64,000 nucleotides of DNA from Pseudomonas faucium (GTDB taxonomy: Bacteria; Pseudomonadota; Gammaproteobacteria; Pseudomonadales; Pseudomonadaceae), in assembly GCF_021602585.1 (NCBI RefSeq), contig NZ_BQIP01000002.1:62001-126000 (forward strand). Direction: 5' to 3'. The position numbers and the translations under genes are program-made. The notes under the pieces are model-generated. The model made no database searches, was not told where the DNA came from, and saw only the letters and a program-made list of their open reading frames with translations. Of the stretch, positions 29,770 through 38,718 are shown piece after piece (within the stretch, counting starts at the first letter, position 1; each line of letters starts with the position of its first letter).

Positions 29770-30675
29770 TCAGCCCTTACGCGTAGTCCGGCTCAGTTGC
29801 CCATCGACCCCCACCGGCACCTCGCCCGCCAAGGTCACGCGGCGCACGATGCGCGCCTGGGTGCCGTAGTCATCCAACGCATAATGCTGCGTCGCCCGGT
29901 TATCCCAGATCGCCACGTCGCCCGCCTGCCAGCGCCAGCGCACGGTGTTCTCCAGGCGCGTCACATGCCCCTGCAGCACCGCGAACAAATGCTGCGAATC
30001 CGCCAGCGAATAGCCCTTGATGCGTTTCACGAAATGCCCCAGCTGCAGCGCCCGCTCGCCACTGACCGGGTGCACCCGCACCACCGGGTGCTCGGTCTCG
30101 TATACGGTCGAGGTGAACACCTGGCGGTAGCGTTCGAGCTTGGCCGGGTCGACGTCGGGCTTGATGCTGGCGTAGTCGTATTCGTTGCTGTGCACCGCCC
30201 ACAGTTTGTCCGCCAGCTCGCGCAACGGCTCGGGCAGCTCCTGGTAGGCCGCAGCCGTGTTCGCCCACACGGTGTCGCCACCGGAAGCCGGGGCCACCAC
30301 GCTGCGCAGGATCGAGGCTTTGGGGTAGGCATCGACGAAGGTCACGTCGGTGTGCCAGGAGTTGGCCCGCTGGCCTTCGGCGCCATCGAGCTGGAGCAGG
30401 TACTTGGTGCCGTCGACCACCGGCACGGTGGGGTGCGCCACCGGCTCGCCGAGCAGCTTGGCGAAGCCTTCCTGGCTCAGGTCGTCCAGGTGCGCCTGCT
30501 GGCGGAAGAAGATCACCTTGTGCTTGACCAGCGCGGCCTGGATGGCCGCGACCGTGTCGGCATCGAGGTCGGCGGACAGCTTCACCCCGCGGATTTCGGC
30601 GCCGATGCGGCCGGCGACCGGGTGGATATCGAGTTCGAGGGCTTGCGGCGCGGTGGCCAGTGCGGCATTGCTCAT
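29770..30675 (-). CDS. atsK: Alkylsulfatase AtsK (Fe(II)/2-oxoglutarate dioxygenase)
   Basis: TauD-family oxygenase that oxidatively cleaves medium-chain alkyl sulfate esters to aldehyde and sulfate. The 301-residue length equals that of the P. putida S-313 enzyme, and the N-terminus (QALELDIHPVAGRIGAEIRG) and C-terminus agree with what I recall of that protein. The iron ligands are His108 and Asp110 (NSWHTDVTF) and His264 (TQHYALDDYG). Arg-rich RIVRR near the C-terminus binds 2-oxoglutarate. It lies 37 bases after atsR on the same strand, forming an atsR-atsK unit. The ATG follows GAAAGGACC. Confidence 0.93.
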   Translation of the reverse strand: MSNAALATAPQALELDIHPVAGRIGAEIRGVKLSADLDADTVAAIQAALVKHKVIFFRQQAHLDDLSQEGFAKLLGEPVAHPTVPVVDGTKYLLQLDGAEGQRANSWHTDVTFVDAYPKASILRSVVAPASGGDTVWANTAAAYQELPEPLRELADKLWAVHSNEYDYASIKPDVDPAKLERYRQVFTSTVYETEHPVVRVHPVSGERALQLGHFVKRIKGYSLADSQHLFAVLQGHVTRLENTVRWRWQAGDVAIWDNRATQHYALDDYGTQARIVRRVTLAGEVPVGVDGQLSRTTRKG

Positions 30676-30712
30676 GGTCGTGGTCCTTTCTCAGTCATGG
30701 TCGGGTGTGGGT

Positions 30713-31756
30713 TCAACGGGCGGCCTGCACGGCCTGTTCCTGTTGCAAGGCAGCATCGAGGAAGCGGGTATCAATCCAGTCGGCCACCTGGAAGCTGCGG
30801 CGGATCAGGCGTTCCTTGGCGGCCAGGTCGACGCCTTGCTGCAGCTGGGCGACGAAGCCTGCATCCAGGCGTGGATCGAAGTAGTGGGCGAGGTCTTCCT
30901 GGGCCAGGTCGTCGGCGAGGATGCTGCGCGGCCAGTTCGCATTGCTGGCCACCAGGTCGACATAGGCGTCGCGGTTGTGTTCGTCGCGCAGCCACCTGGC
31001 GGCACGCTCCTGGGCATTGACCAGGCGCTGCACCAGCTCGGGGTACTTGCCGATGAATTCGCCGGTGCCCAGCAGTACCGCCTGGGTGCTGCCGGCGCCT
31101 TGCAGGTCGCGGGAGCTGACCGGCAGCTCGACCAGGCCGCGCTCACGCAGCGACAGCAGGCTGGAAAGGCCCCAGGTGGCGTCGATCTGCCGGGCGGCAA
31201 TGGCGGCGTTGGCCGCATTGAAGTCCAGGTTGATCACTTTCAGGTCGCGCTCGGACAAGCCTTGGCTGGCCAGCGCACTGGCGAACGACAGCTGGTTGGC
31301 GGTGCCGCGAAACACCGCGACACGCTTGCCCTTGAGGTCGTGCAGGGTCTTGATGCCGGAGCCCGGCACCACGCCCAGGTAGCTTTTCACCCCACGCACG
31401 CCGGCCGTCAGCACGCGGGTGTCGAGGCCATTGGCCTTGCCGACGATCGCCGCCAGGTCGCCCAGGTAGGCGAAGTCGGCCTGGCCGTTGGCCAGCGCCT
31501 CGTTGATCACCGGCCCCGCGCCTTTGAAGAAGTGCCAGTCGATGCGGATGCCGTCCTTGGCGAATTCCTTCTCCAGCAGCTGCTGATCGCGCAGCACATC
31601 GACCACGCCGCCGGCACTGTGCTTGCTGCCTGCGCTCAGGTCGGGCACGGCGATGCGGATGGTTTCGGGCTTGGCCGGCTCGGCGGCCTGGGCATTGAGG
31701 GTGAACAGGCCGACCAGCCCGAGGGCGTGGATCAGGTGGCGCAATGGGGTTTTCAT
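30713..31756 (-). CDS. atsR: Sulfate-ester ABC transporter periplasmic binding protein (AtsR)
   Basis: 347-residue binding protein of the SsuA/TauA-like (NMT1) family. A signal peptide covers 1-24 (ending NAQA). Motifs include VFRGTANQLSFASALASQGL and the ligand-site RGVKSYLGVV. It precedes atsK by 37 bases and is divergent from the permease and ATPase genes at 32054, which complete the transporter, so an atsR-atsK operon faces an atsB-atsC operon. The start follows AAGGAGCC. Substrate is inferred to be sulfate esters from the adjacent atsK. Confidence 0.88.
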   Translation of the reverse strand: MKTPLRHLIHALGLVGLFTLNAQAAEPAKPETIRIAVPDLSAGSKHSAGGVVDVLRDQQLLEKEFAKDGIRIDWHFFKGAGPVINEALANGQADFAYLGDLAAIVGKANGLDTRVLTAGVRGVKSYLGVVPGSGIKTLHDLKGKRVAVFRGTANQLSFASALASQGLSERDLKVINLDFNAANAAIAARQIDATWGLSSLLSLRERGLVELPVSSRDLQGAGSTQAVLLGTGEFIGKYPELVQRLVNAQERAARWLRDEHNRDAYVDLVASNANWPRSILADDLAQEDLAHYFDPRLDAGFVAQLQQGVDLAAKERLIRRSFQVADWIDTRFLDAALQQEQAVQAAR

Positions 31757-31992
31757 GGCAAGGCTCCTTGGCAGGCTGCCACCGGCGAGGGCCGGCGCTT
31801 TGGCCAGAAGCTAGGCAGGTCTGGTTAGAACCTACAAAGATCAAAACTTCATTTTTTAGTAACCAGAAGACATAAACCAAGCGGTATGCGGCCCACCGGG
31901 CAGGTTGCGGAAAACGCATGGAAAATATGAGGAAAACGCAATGGCAGGAGGCTTCCGCCTGCAAGAGCTGCATGCTCTTATCTCTTGAAAGG

Positions 31993-32002
31993 CACATATG
32001 TG
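31993..32002. promoter_or_regulatory. Palindrome in the atsR/atsB divergent region
   Basis: CACATATGTG, perfect 10-base palindrome, 52 bases before the atsB start in the 297-base gap between atsR and atsB. The rest of the gap is moderately AT-rich around 31820-31870 and shows no further clear motif; both operons presumably share sulfur-responsive control here. Confidence 0.35.
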
Positions 32003-32053
32003 AATTTTTCATTCCATAAGTGCATAACCTAGAAACGCTTCGAGAGATGCCTG

Positions 32054-33640
32054 ATGAATGGAGTTCTGAGCAAGGGGCGAGAGGGCATTCGGGGGCCGCT
32101 GCTTGGCCCATTCGCGGCACTGGGCCGCTCCCACACCCTGCCGTGGGTGCTGCCGCTGCTGATTGCGCTGCTGTGGGTGGTGGCGAGCCGGCAGCACTGG
32201 ATGAGCGAGCAGATCCTGCCGGCGCCTTCGCTGGTGTGGCAGAGCGCGCTGGAGTTTGGCTCCGGCGAGCTCTGGGGGCACTTGTGGATAAGTTTGCAGC
32301 GGCTGTTCTGGGGGCTGCTCGCCGGTATCGCCAGCGGCCTGTTGCTGGGGACCTGGCTGGGCACTTCGCGGCGTGCGCAAACGCTGGTGCTGCCGACCTT
32401 CGTGGCGCTGGCGCAGATCCCCACCCTGGCGTGGATCCCGCTGTTCATGCTGTGCTTCGGCATCGGCGAACTGCTCAAGCTGGTGGTGTTGGTGAAGGCC
32501 GTGGTAGTGCCGGTCACCCTGCACACCCTGGTCGGTGTGCGCGATGCCCAGCCCAAGCTACGCGAAGCCGCTGCCGCGCTGCGCCTGCCGCGGCATTTGC
32601 TGTTCCTGCGGCTGTTGCTGCCGGCTGCCCTACCCGCCTTCCTCACCGGCGTGCGCCTGGCCCTGGCCACAGGCTGGACCTCGCTGCTGGCCGTGGAACT
32701 GCTGGCCTCCAGCGAAGGCATCGGTTACCTGATGGTGTGGGGCCGGCAGCTGTTCATGCTCGACCTGGTGCTGCTGTGCATCCTGGTGATCGGCCTGGTC
32801 GGCGCACTGCTGGAGCGCAGCTTTTCGTCCCTGGAAAAGCGCCTGCTGTACTGGCCGCAACCGGCTACCGGCGAACAGCAGCGCGGGCCAGTGCCCAAGG
32901 GCTGGCAAAGCCTGCTGCTGCCGGCAGCGCTGCTGGCGCTGTGGCAGGCCAGCAGCAGCTTGGGCTGGGTCGACGCGAACATCCTGACCTCGCCACTTGA
33001 AGTACTGCACACGCTGTTCACTGGCCTGGCCGACGGTTCGCTGCCGCAAGCCATGTTGCTGAGCCTGCAGCGCACCCTGGGCGGTTTGCTGCTCGGCGGC
33101 GGCGCGGGCTTGCTGATGGGCCTGCTGCTGGGCCTTTCGCACACCGCCGAGCGGCTGTTCGGGCCGAGCCTGTCGGCATTGCGCCAGGTCGCGCTGTTTG
33201 CCTGGGTGCCGCTGCTTACGGCCTGGTTCGGCCTGGGTGAAGGCGCCAAGCAGGTGTTCGTCGCCCTGGCCGCGTTCTTCCCGCTGCTGATCGCCACCCA
33301 GCGCGGCATCGCCAGCCTCTCGCCGCAACTGGGCGAAGCCGCCCGCACGCTGCGCCTGAACCTGTGGCAACGCCTGCGCCTGCTGGTGCTGCCCGGCGCT
33401 GCCCCGGCGATTTTCGCCGGCCTGCGCCTGTCGCTGATCTATGCCTGGCTGGGCACCATCGGCGCCGAATACTTCATGCCCTCGGACGGCGGCATCGCCA
33501 GCCTGATGATCGGCGCGCAGCAGCTGTTTCGCATGGACCAGGTGATGGCGGCCATGGTCCTGATCGGCCTGGTCGGCGCCCTGCTCGGCACCCTTGGACA
33601 ACGCCTCGAATCGCGCGCCACGCGCTGGAGAACCGCATGA
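32054..33640 (+). CDS. atsB: Sulfate-ester ABC transporter permease, two fused domains (AtsB)
   Basis: 528 residues, about twice the length of a normal SsuC/TauC permease. The two halves each have several membrane segments and an EAA-type loop: LREAAAALRLPRHLLFLRLL (first half, about 175-195) and LGEAARTLRLNLWQRLRLLV (second half, about 430-450). A single chain thus replaces the usual permease dimer. The start is ATG 32054 with a weak GAGAG site. It overlaps atsC by 4 bases (ATGA). No sign of frameshift in the junction. Confidence 0.87.
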   Translation: MNGVLSKGREGIRGPLLGPFAALGRSHTLPWVLPLLIALLWVVASRQHWMSEQILPAPSLVWQSALEFGSGELWGHLWISLQRLFWGLLAGIASGLLLGTWLGTSRRAQTLVLPTFVALAQIPTLAWIPLFMLCFGIGELLKLVVLVKAVVVPVTLHTLVGVRDAQPKLREAAAALRLPRHLLFLRLLLPAALPAFLTGVRLALATGWTSLLAVELLASSEGIGYLMVWGRQLFMLDLVLLCILVIGLVGALLERSFSSLEKRLLYWPQPATGEQQRGPVPKGWQSLLLPAALLALWQASSSLGWVDANILTSPLEVLHTLFTGLADGSLPQAMLLSLQRTLGGLLLGGGAGLLMGLLLGLSHTAERLFGPSLSALRQVALFAWVPLLTAWFGLGEGAKQVFVALAAFFPLLIATQRGIASLSPQLGEAARTLRLNLWQRLRLLVLPGAAPAIFAGLRLSLIYAWLGTIGAEYFMPSDGGIASLMIGAQQLFRMDQVMAAMVLIGLVGALLGTLGQRLESRATRWRTA

Positions 33641-34500
33641 ACGCTTTCAACACATCGCACTTGCTGGCCGCCAACCAACCCGACAGCACGCCCGCGCTGG
33701 TCAGCTTCGACAACGTCGGCAAGGTGTTCAGCGTCGATGGCCAGCCCTTCGAGGCCATCCGCAATTTCAACCTGTCGATCAACGAAGGCGAGTTCATTGC
33801 CATCGTCGGGGCGTCCGGCTGTGGCAAGTCGACCCTGCTGCGCCTGCTGGTGGGGCTGGACACCGACTACAGCGGCAACATCCGCGTCGATGGCCAGGCC
33901 GTTCGCGGCATTGGCGGCGAGCGCGGGATCGTGTTCCAGGAGCATCGGTTGTTCCCCTGGTTGACGGTGGAGCAGAACATCGCCCTGGGCCTGGTCAACG
34001 AGCCGCTGACCCAGGGCGAACGCGCCCGCCGCGTGCATGAATTCGTGCTGCTGGTGGGCCTGGTCGGCTTCGAGTCGGCCTACCCGCACCAGCTCTCCGG
34101 CGGCATGGCCCAGCGCGTGGCGATCGCCCGCGGGCTGGTGGCCAGCCCGCGCATCCTGTTGCTGGACGAGCCGTTCGGTGCCCTGGATGCGCTGACCCGC
34201 CAGCAGCTGCAGGATGAGCTGCTGGCCATCCGCGAACGGGCCGGGATCACCACCTTGCTGGTGACCCACGACGCCGAGGAAGCCACCTACCTGGCGGACC
34301 GGGTGGTGGTGCTGGAGCCGCGCCCGGGGCGGATCAAAGCGGTGGTCGAGATCGACCTGCCGCACCCGCGGCTGCGCACGGGGGTGGCGCTGCATGGGTT
34401 GCGCGAGAAGGTGCTGCACCAGATCACGGGGGATGGAGGGTATCTGCCGGCGCCAGCAAGGCGCGTCGAGGGGTTGAGGCCGGAGCTGATTGCCTTGTGA
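33637..34500 (+). CDS. atsC: Sulfate-ester ABC transporter ATP-binding protein (AtsC)
   Basis: ATPase of the nitrate/sulfonate importer family, 287 residues. Walker A GASGCGKST, signature LSGGMAQR, Walker B ILLLDEPFGALD and VTHDAEEATYLADR are intact. The ATG at 33637 overlaps the atsB stop. With AtsR and AtsB it forms a complete importer feeding AtsK and possibly the arylsulfotransferase. Confidence 0.88.
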   Translation: MNAFNTSHLLAANQPDSTPALVSFDNVGKVFSVDGQPFEAIRNFNLSINEGEFIAIVGASGCGKSTLLRLLVGLDTDYSGNIRVDGQAVRGIGGERGIVFQEHRLFPWLTVEQNIALGLVNEPLTQGERARRVHEFVLLVGLVGFESAYPHQLSGGMAQRVAIARGLVASPRILLLDEPFGALDALTRQQLQDELLAIRERAGITTLLVTHDAEEATYLADRVVVLEPRPGRIKAVVEIDLPHPRLRTGVALHGLREKVLHQITGDGGYLPAPARRVEGLRPELIAL

Positions 34501-34505
34501 AGGCT

Positions 34506-34604
34506 ACTGGCCCTATCGCCGGCAAGCCGGCTCCCACAGGGACCGCACAGTTCTCAAGCCCTGCGCTGTACCTGTGGGAGCCGGCTTGCCGGCGATGGGG
34601 CCGG
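34506..34604. repeat. REP pair (class B)
   Basis: Two class B units in inverted orientation: CTGGCCCTATCGCCGGCAAG at the left and GGCTTGCCGGCGATGGGGCC at the right, with CTCCCACAG...CTGTGGGAG paired inside. It separates atsC from the convergent minus-strand redox operon. Confidence 0.85.
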
Positions 34605-34609
34605 TCGCT

Positions 34610-34885
34610 TCAACCCAGATCGTGCAGGTAGGCCCAGGGATAGATCCCCCGCTCATGCCCATCGCTGAACACCAGCTGCACCCCATACCCCTGCACCTCG
34701 ACCCGCTCCACGCGCACATCCTCGCGGACCACGGCGATGCGCCCGGCAAGCCGCGCCGCACGGCATTGCGAGCACGGGCAGGCGCCGCGCAGGCGAGCGT
34801 GGCTGATGCTGCGCTCGCCATCGGCCCACTGCAACACCAACGCCCCAGGCCCACGCAGGTTGCGAATGGCCGCCGGCGCATTCAT
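34610..34885 (-). CDS. DUF971-domain protein
   Basis: 91 residues: a stand-alone DUF971 domain (the fold also found at the N-terminus of gamma-butyrobetaine hydroxylase), with a CPCSQC cluster that can bind a metal. It is the last gene of the redox operon, overlapping the HEAT gene by one base (GTGATG; ATG at 34885 chosen, GTG at 34888 possible). In other proteins DUF971 occurs beside Fe-S handling factors, so a role in metal or cluster delivery to the redox pair is a reasonable guess, no more. Confidence 0.75.
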   Translation of the reverse strand: MNAPAAIRNLRGPGALVLQWADGERSISHARLRGACPCSQCRAARLAGRIAVVREDVRVERVEVQGYGVQLVFSDGHERGIYPWAYLHDLG

Positions 34886-35850
34886 CACGCTGCCCCGCGC
34901 AGTTGCGCCAAGGCAATGCGCACGGCCTTGCGCACCTCCGGGTCGCTGTCTGCCTCGGCAGCCTGCAGCACCGGCAAGGCACGCGCCTGGCCCAGCTCGC
35001 CCAGCGCCAGGGCAGCCTCCTTGCGCAGGTTGGCTATGCCATGGCCGAGCAGCTCGCCAAGCGCGTCCAGCGCCGCGGCATGGCGCAGCCGCCCCAATGA
35101 GCGCGCAGCGCGCAGGCGAACCTGCCAGAAGCCATCGGCAAGCGCCGCGACCAGTGCCGGGCCGGCCTGCTCCTGGCCTACCTTGCCCAGGGTGGTGGCG
35201 GCTTCTTCACGCACTTGCCAGGCCTCGTCATGCAGCGCGGCGATCAACGCCGGCAGCACGGCGCTGTCGCGGGCAAGGCCCAGCGCGCCAATGGCCGCCC
35301 GGCGTACTTCGGTGTCCGGCTCGGCCTCGGCCAGCCGGGCCAGGGCCGGCAACGCGGGCTGATGCTTGAGCCAACCGAGAATCCCCACCGCCTCGCGGCG
35401 CACGGCCGCATCGTCATCGGCCAGCGCCAGCAGCGCCGGCGCCGCGGCCTCTTCCAGGCGCAGCTCGCGCAAGGCACGCAGGGCGCTGGCGCGCACGAAG
35501 GCATCGGCGTGGCTGGCCCAGGGCAAAATCAGCTGGCCGGCTTCGAGGCTCTTGAGTTCGCTGAGGCTCTGGGCTGCTGCCAGGCGCACCGGCTCGGCGC
35601 CATCGGCCAGCGCGGCGCACAAGGCCTGCACCACTTCGGGCTCCTCCCAGGCTTCGAGCAGCCGGGCGGCCTCGCTGCGAACCTCGGCGGCGGCATCGAC
35701 CAGCAGCGCATCGGTCAGCCAAGGCAAGGCATCCGGGTCTTCCAGGTCGGCCAGCTCGATCAGGGCGATGCGCCGCACGCCAGCGTCGCTGGCCTCAAGG
35801 CGCGGCAGCAGGGCAAGGATCTCGGGGTTGTCGGTGTTTCGTTCAGTCAT
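34885..35850 (-). CDS. HEAT-repeat protein
   Basis: 321 residues made almost wholly of about ten HEAT/PBS-lyase-like helical repeats (units such as VRRIALIELADLEDPDALPW and VREEAATTLGKVGQ). Alanine- and leucine-rich, no signal peptide and no catalytic motif, so it is probably a scaffold or assembly factor for its operon partners. It starts 25 bases after the ferredoxin gene stop. Confidence 0.8.
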   Translation of the reverse strand: MTERNTDNPEILALLPRLEASDAGVRRIALIELADLEDPDALPWLTDALLVDAAAEVRSEAARLLEAWEEPEVVQALCAALADGAEPVRLAAAQSLSELKSLEAGQLILPWASHADAFVRASALRALRELRLEEAAAPALLALADDDAAVRREAVGILGWLKHQPALPALARLAEAEPDTEVRRAAIGALGLARDSAVLPALIAALHDEAWQVREEAATTLGKVGQEQAGPALVAALADGFWQVRLRAARSLGRLRHAAALDALGELLGHGIANLRKEAALALGELGQARALPVLQAAEADSDPEVRKAVRIALAQLRGAA

Positions 35851-35875
35851 GGCGCGGTCCGTAGTGGCGGGTGGT

Positions 35876-36121
35876 TCAGCGCAGCAGGTAAGGGATGTCG
35901 ACCTTCACCGCACCGGTGGGGCAGTCCTTCTCGCAGGGCATGCAGTACCAGCATTCGTCGAACGCCATGTAGGCCTTCTGCGTGGCCGGATTGATCGCCA
36001 GCAGGTCCATGGGGCAGACCTCGACGCACACGGTGCAGCCCTTTTCGGCAATGCATTTGTCTTCGTCGATGGTGACCGGGGCGCTGCTGCGAAAGAAGAT
36101 TTCCTGGGGTTGGTAGGGCAT
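35876..36121 (-). CDS. 2[4Fe-4S] ferredoxin-like electron-transfer protein (AprB-like)
   Basis: 81 residues. Eight cysteines in two cluster motifs: C-x5-C-x2-C-x3-CP (CIAEKGCTVCVEVCP) and C-x2-C-x2-C-x3-CP (CWYCMPCEKDCP). The first motif has a longer first gap, as in adenylylsulfate reductase beta subunits and related ferredoxins. It lacks the C-terminal tail of true AprB. It lies 105 bases downstream of the flavoprotein gene, with a REP between. The ATG at 36121 follows AAAGGACC. It probably carries electrons to or from the flavoprotein. Confidence 0.82.
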   Translation of the reverse strand: MPYQPQEIFFRSSAPVTIDEDKCIAEKGCTVCVEVCPMDLLAINPATQKAYMAFDECWYCMPCEKDCPTGAVKVDIPYLLR

Positions 36122-36159
36122 GTCACGGGGTCCTTTGTTCTGGTTATTCGGTGAGGCTG

Positions 36160-36222
36160 ATGGCCCTTTCGCCGGCAAGCCGGCTCCCACACCGATCACC
36201 GCTGACCGTGTGGGCGCGGCCC
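36160..36222. repeat. REP-like element (class B) inside the redox operon
   Basis: Class B unit (GGCCCTTTCGCCGGCAAGCC) with CTCCCACA...TGTGGG pairing, in the 105-base gap between the flavoprotein and ferredoxin genes. It may set unequal expression of the two by stabilising mRNA. Confidence 0.7.
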
Positions 36223-36226
36223 CGGT

Positions 36227-37951
36227 TCATGCGGCATCGGCCTTGACCCGCAGCCGGTCGTAGGCGGTCTGTTCCTCGGCATCCAGGGCGATCAGGTAGG
36301 GTTCGACAGCCTTCTTGAAGCTGGTCATCTGGCCGTCATCGCCCTTCTTCAGGTGGCAATGGCAAAACCACTCGCCATCGTTGCGCTCGGGGAAGTCGAC
36401 CCGGTGGTGGTACAGCCCCCAGCGGCTTTCCTGGCGAAACAGCGAGGCGCGGGCGGCCATTTCGGCGCAGTCGCGAATCACCGTCACCTCCATCGCGCGC
36501 ATCAGTTCGTGGGGGTTGCTGGCCTTCATCTGGGCCAGGTCGCGCTCGATGTCGGCAAACCGCGCCAGGCCGATTTCCATCTTCTTGGTCACCTTGGGCG
36601 GCTGCAGGTAGTCGTTGACCATGCGCCGCAGCTTGTACTCGACCTGCGCGGGCGGCAGGCCGTGCTCGCGTTGCAGTGGCGCGAACACCCGCTCGCGCTC
36701 GCGCTCGACCTGGGCCGCATCGACCTCGGCAAGCGCGCGCCCGGCCACGTACTGCGCGGCGTTGACACCGGCGAACCAGCCATAGGTGAAGGCACCGAGC
36801 ATGTAGTTGTGCGGCACTGCCGCCATGTCACCGGCGGCGTACAGGCCCTTGACGCTGGTCTCGGCCTTCTCGTTGACCCACACCCCCGAGGCCGAATGCC
36901 CGGAACAGAAGCCGATCTCGGAGATGTGCATCTCGACCATGTGCTGGCGGTAGTCGGTGCCGCGCCCGGCATGGAACTGGCCACGGCTGGGGCGTTCGTT
37001 GCTGTGCAGGATCTCTTCGATGTTCTGGATGGTTTCCTCGGCCAGGTGGTCGAGCTTGAGGAACACCGGGCCGTTGCCGCCTTCGAGTTCCTGGTGGAAC
37101 TCCCACATCATCTGCCCGCTCCAGTAGTCGCACTCGATGAAGCGCTCGCCCTTGCTGTTGGCGGTGTAGCCGCCCAGCGGGCCGGTCACGTAGGCGCAGG
37201 CCGGGCCGTTGTAGTCCTTGATCAGCGGGTTGATCTGGAAGCACTCCAAATTCGCCAGCTCCGCGCCTGCGTGGTAGGCCATGGCGTAGCCGTCGCCGGC
37301 ATTGGTCGGGTTTTCGTAGGTGCCCATCAGGTAGCCCGAGGACGGCAGGCCCAGGCGCCCGGCGGCGCCACAGGCAAGGATCACCGCCTTGGCACGCACC
37401 ACGCGGAACTCGCCGCTGCGGCAGTCGAACCCGAGCACGCCAGCAGCGGCGCCTTCGCCATCGAGCAGCACGCGGGTGCAGACCATGCGGTTGCTGATCT
37501 CGACGCGGGCGCGCTTGAGCTGGCGGTAGAGCACCTTCTTGATATCGTGCCCTTCGGGCATGGGCAGCACGTAGGCGCCCATGTGGTGCACCTTCTTCAA
37601 TGCGTAGTCGCCGGTTTCGTCCTTCTCGAACTTCACGCCCCAGCGGTCGAGCTGCTCGATGGTCTCGAAGCTGTGGGTGGCATAGGCATGCACAGTGGCC
37701 TGGTTGACGATGCCGTCATTGGCCACGGTGATTTCCTTGGTGTACTGCTCGGGCGTGGCGTGGCCGGGGATGATGGCGTTGTTCAGGCCGTCCATGCCCA
37801 TGCTGATGGCGCCGCTGCGCTTGACGTTGGCCTTGTCCAGCAACAGCACGCGCAGCGCTTTGTCATGCTCCTTGGCCTTGATCGCCGCCATCGGGCCGGC
37901 GGTGCCGCCGCCGATGACGATGATGTCGTAGTCCTGGGTCTGGATGCTCAT
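36227..37951 (-). CDS. AprA/fumarate reductase-like flavoprotein
   Basis: 574-residue FAD enzyme of the succinate dehydrogenase/fumarate reductase/adenylylsulfate reductase flavoprotein family. The N-terminal FAD fold (IIVIGGGTAGPMAAIKA) is intact, followed by ILACGAAGRLG and the late GLYAAGDMA motif. True AprA is longer (about 650) and true FrdA/SdhA has a covalent-FAD His; neither is established here. It overlaps the regulator gene by 4 bases and shares its operon with an AprB-like ferredoxin. The substrate could be a sulfur oxyanion or a carbon compound. Position beside organosulfur genes favours sulfur, but this is inference. Confidence 0.78.
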   Translation of the reverse strand: MSIQTQDYDIIVIGGGTAGPMAAIKAKEHDKALRVLLLDKANVKRSGAISMGMDGLNNAIIPGHATPEQYTKEITVANDGIVNQATVHAYATHSFETIEQLDRWGVKFEKDETGDYALKKVHHMGAYVLPMPEGHDIKKVLYRQLKRARVEISNRMVCTRVLLDGEGAAAGVLGFDCRSGEFRVVRAKAVILACGAAGRLGLPSSGYLMGTYENPTNAGDGYAMAYHAGAELANLECFQINPLIKDYNGPACAYVTGPLGGYTANSKGERFIECDYWSGQMMWEFHQELEGGNGPVFLKLDHLAEETIQNIEEILHSNERPSRGQFHAGRGTDYRQHMVEMHISEIGFCSGHSASGVWVNEKAETSVKGLYAAGDMAAVPHNYMLGAFTYGWFAGVNAAQYVAGRALAEVDAAQVERERERVFAPLQREHGLPPAQVEYKLRRMVNDYLQPPKVTKKMEIGLARFADIERDLAQMKASNPHELMRAMEVTVIRDCAEMAARASLFRQESRWGLYHHRVDFPERNDGEWFCHCHLKKGDDGQMTSFKKAVEPYLIALDAEEQTAYDRLRVKADAA

Positions 37952-38697
37952 GCCGTGCTCCCTTTCTGGCGGTCGATGCGCAGGCGGTACTGGAAGGCAT
38001 CGCCGCGGTAGTAGAGGTGTTCGAAGTCCAGCGGCGCGCCGTCGGCGGTGTGGGTGAGGCGCTCGATACGCATGATCGGCGCGCCCTCCTGCACCTCCAG
38101 CGCCTGGGTCAGGTCGCTGTCGGCCAGCACGGCGTCGATGGCCAGGTCTGCGTGGCCGAGTGCGATGCCGCAGTCGTTTTCCAGCAGCAGGAAGATGTCG
38201 CGGGTGACCAGGTCGGCCTTCTCCAGCTTTTCGCCCACGGCCTTGGGCAGCCAGGTCAGCTCCAGCGAGACCGGCTCGCGGTTGATCAGCCGCACCCGGC
38301 GGATCTCGGTCACCAGGCTCCCCTCCTCGACCTGCAGCCGCGCCGCCACCAGGGCGCTGGCCGGCACGTGGCGGAAGCTGCGCAGGCGGTTGATCACTTC
38401 GTAGCCCATTTGCGTCATCGACTCGGCCAGGCCCTGCAAGGTGCTGACGTTCTGGAACGCCTTGGGCTTGGCGACGAAGGTGCCCTTGCCGTGGATCTTG
38501 AAGATCAGCCCCTCTTTCTGCAGGTCACCCAGCGCCTGGCGCACGGTGATGCGGCTGACATCGAACGCCTTGCCCAGCTCGTTTTCCGAGGGCATGCGGC
38601 TGTGCGGAGGGTAGGTGCCGTCGAGGATGCGCTCGCGCAGCAGTGCCTTGAGCTGGGTGTAGAGCGGTACGGGGGACAGGGGGAGCAGTTCGGCCAT
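37948..38697 (-). CDS. GntR-family regulator with UTRA domain (HutC-like)
   Basis: 249 residues: GntR winged HTH at about 10-75 (SRITVRQALGDLQKEGLIFK) and a UTRA effector domain (about 95-240). The ATG at 38697 is preceded by a moderate AAGAGA; a longer open frame upstream is not supported. It is the first gene of the redox operon, sharing ATGA with the flavoprotein, and a perfect 16-base palindrome lies about 22 bases upstream, so autoregulation is likely. The effector is unknown; UTRA domains sense small metabolites. Confidence 0.85.
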   Translation of the reverse strand: MAELLPLSPVPLYTQLKALLRERILDGTYPPHSRMPSENELGKAFDVSRITVRQALGDLQKEGLIFKIHGKGTFVAKPKAFQNVSTLQGLAESMTQMGYEVINRLRSFRHVPASALVAARLQVEEGSLVTEIRRVRLINREPVSLELTWLPKAVGEKLEKADLVTRDIFLLLENDCGIALGHADLAIDAVLADSDLTQALEVQEGAPIMRIERLTHTADGAPLDFEHLYYRGDAFQYRLRIDRQKGSTA

Positions 38698-38718
38698 GGG
38701 TCTCTTCGCTGTTCGGTG

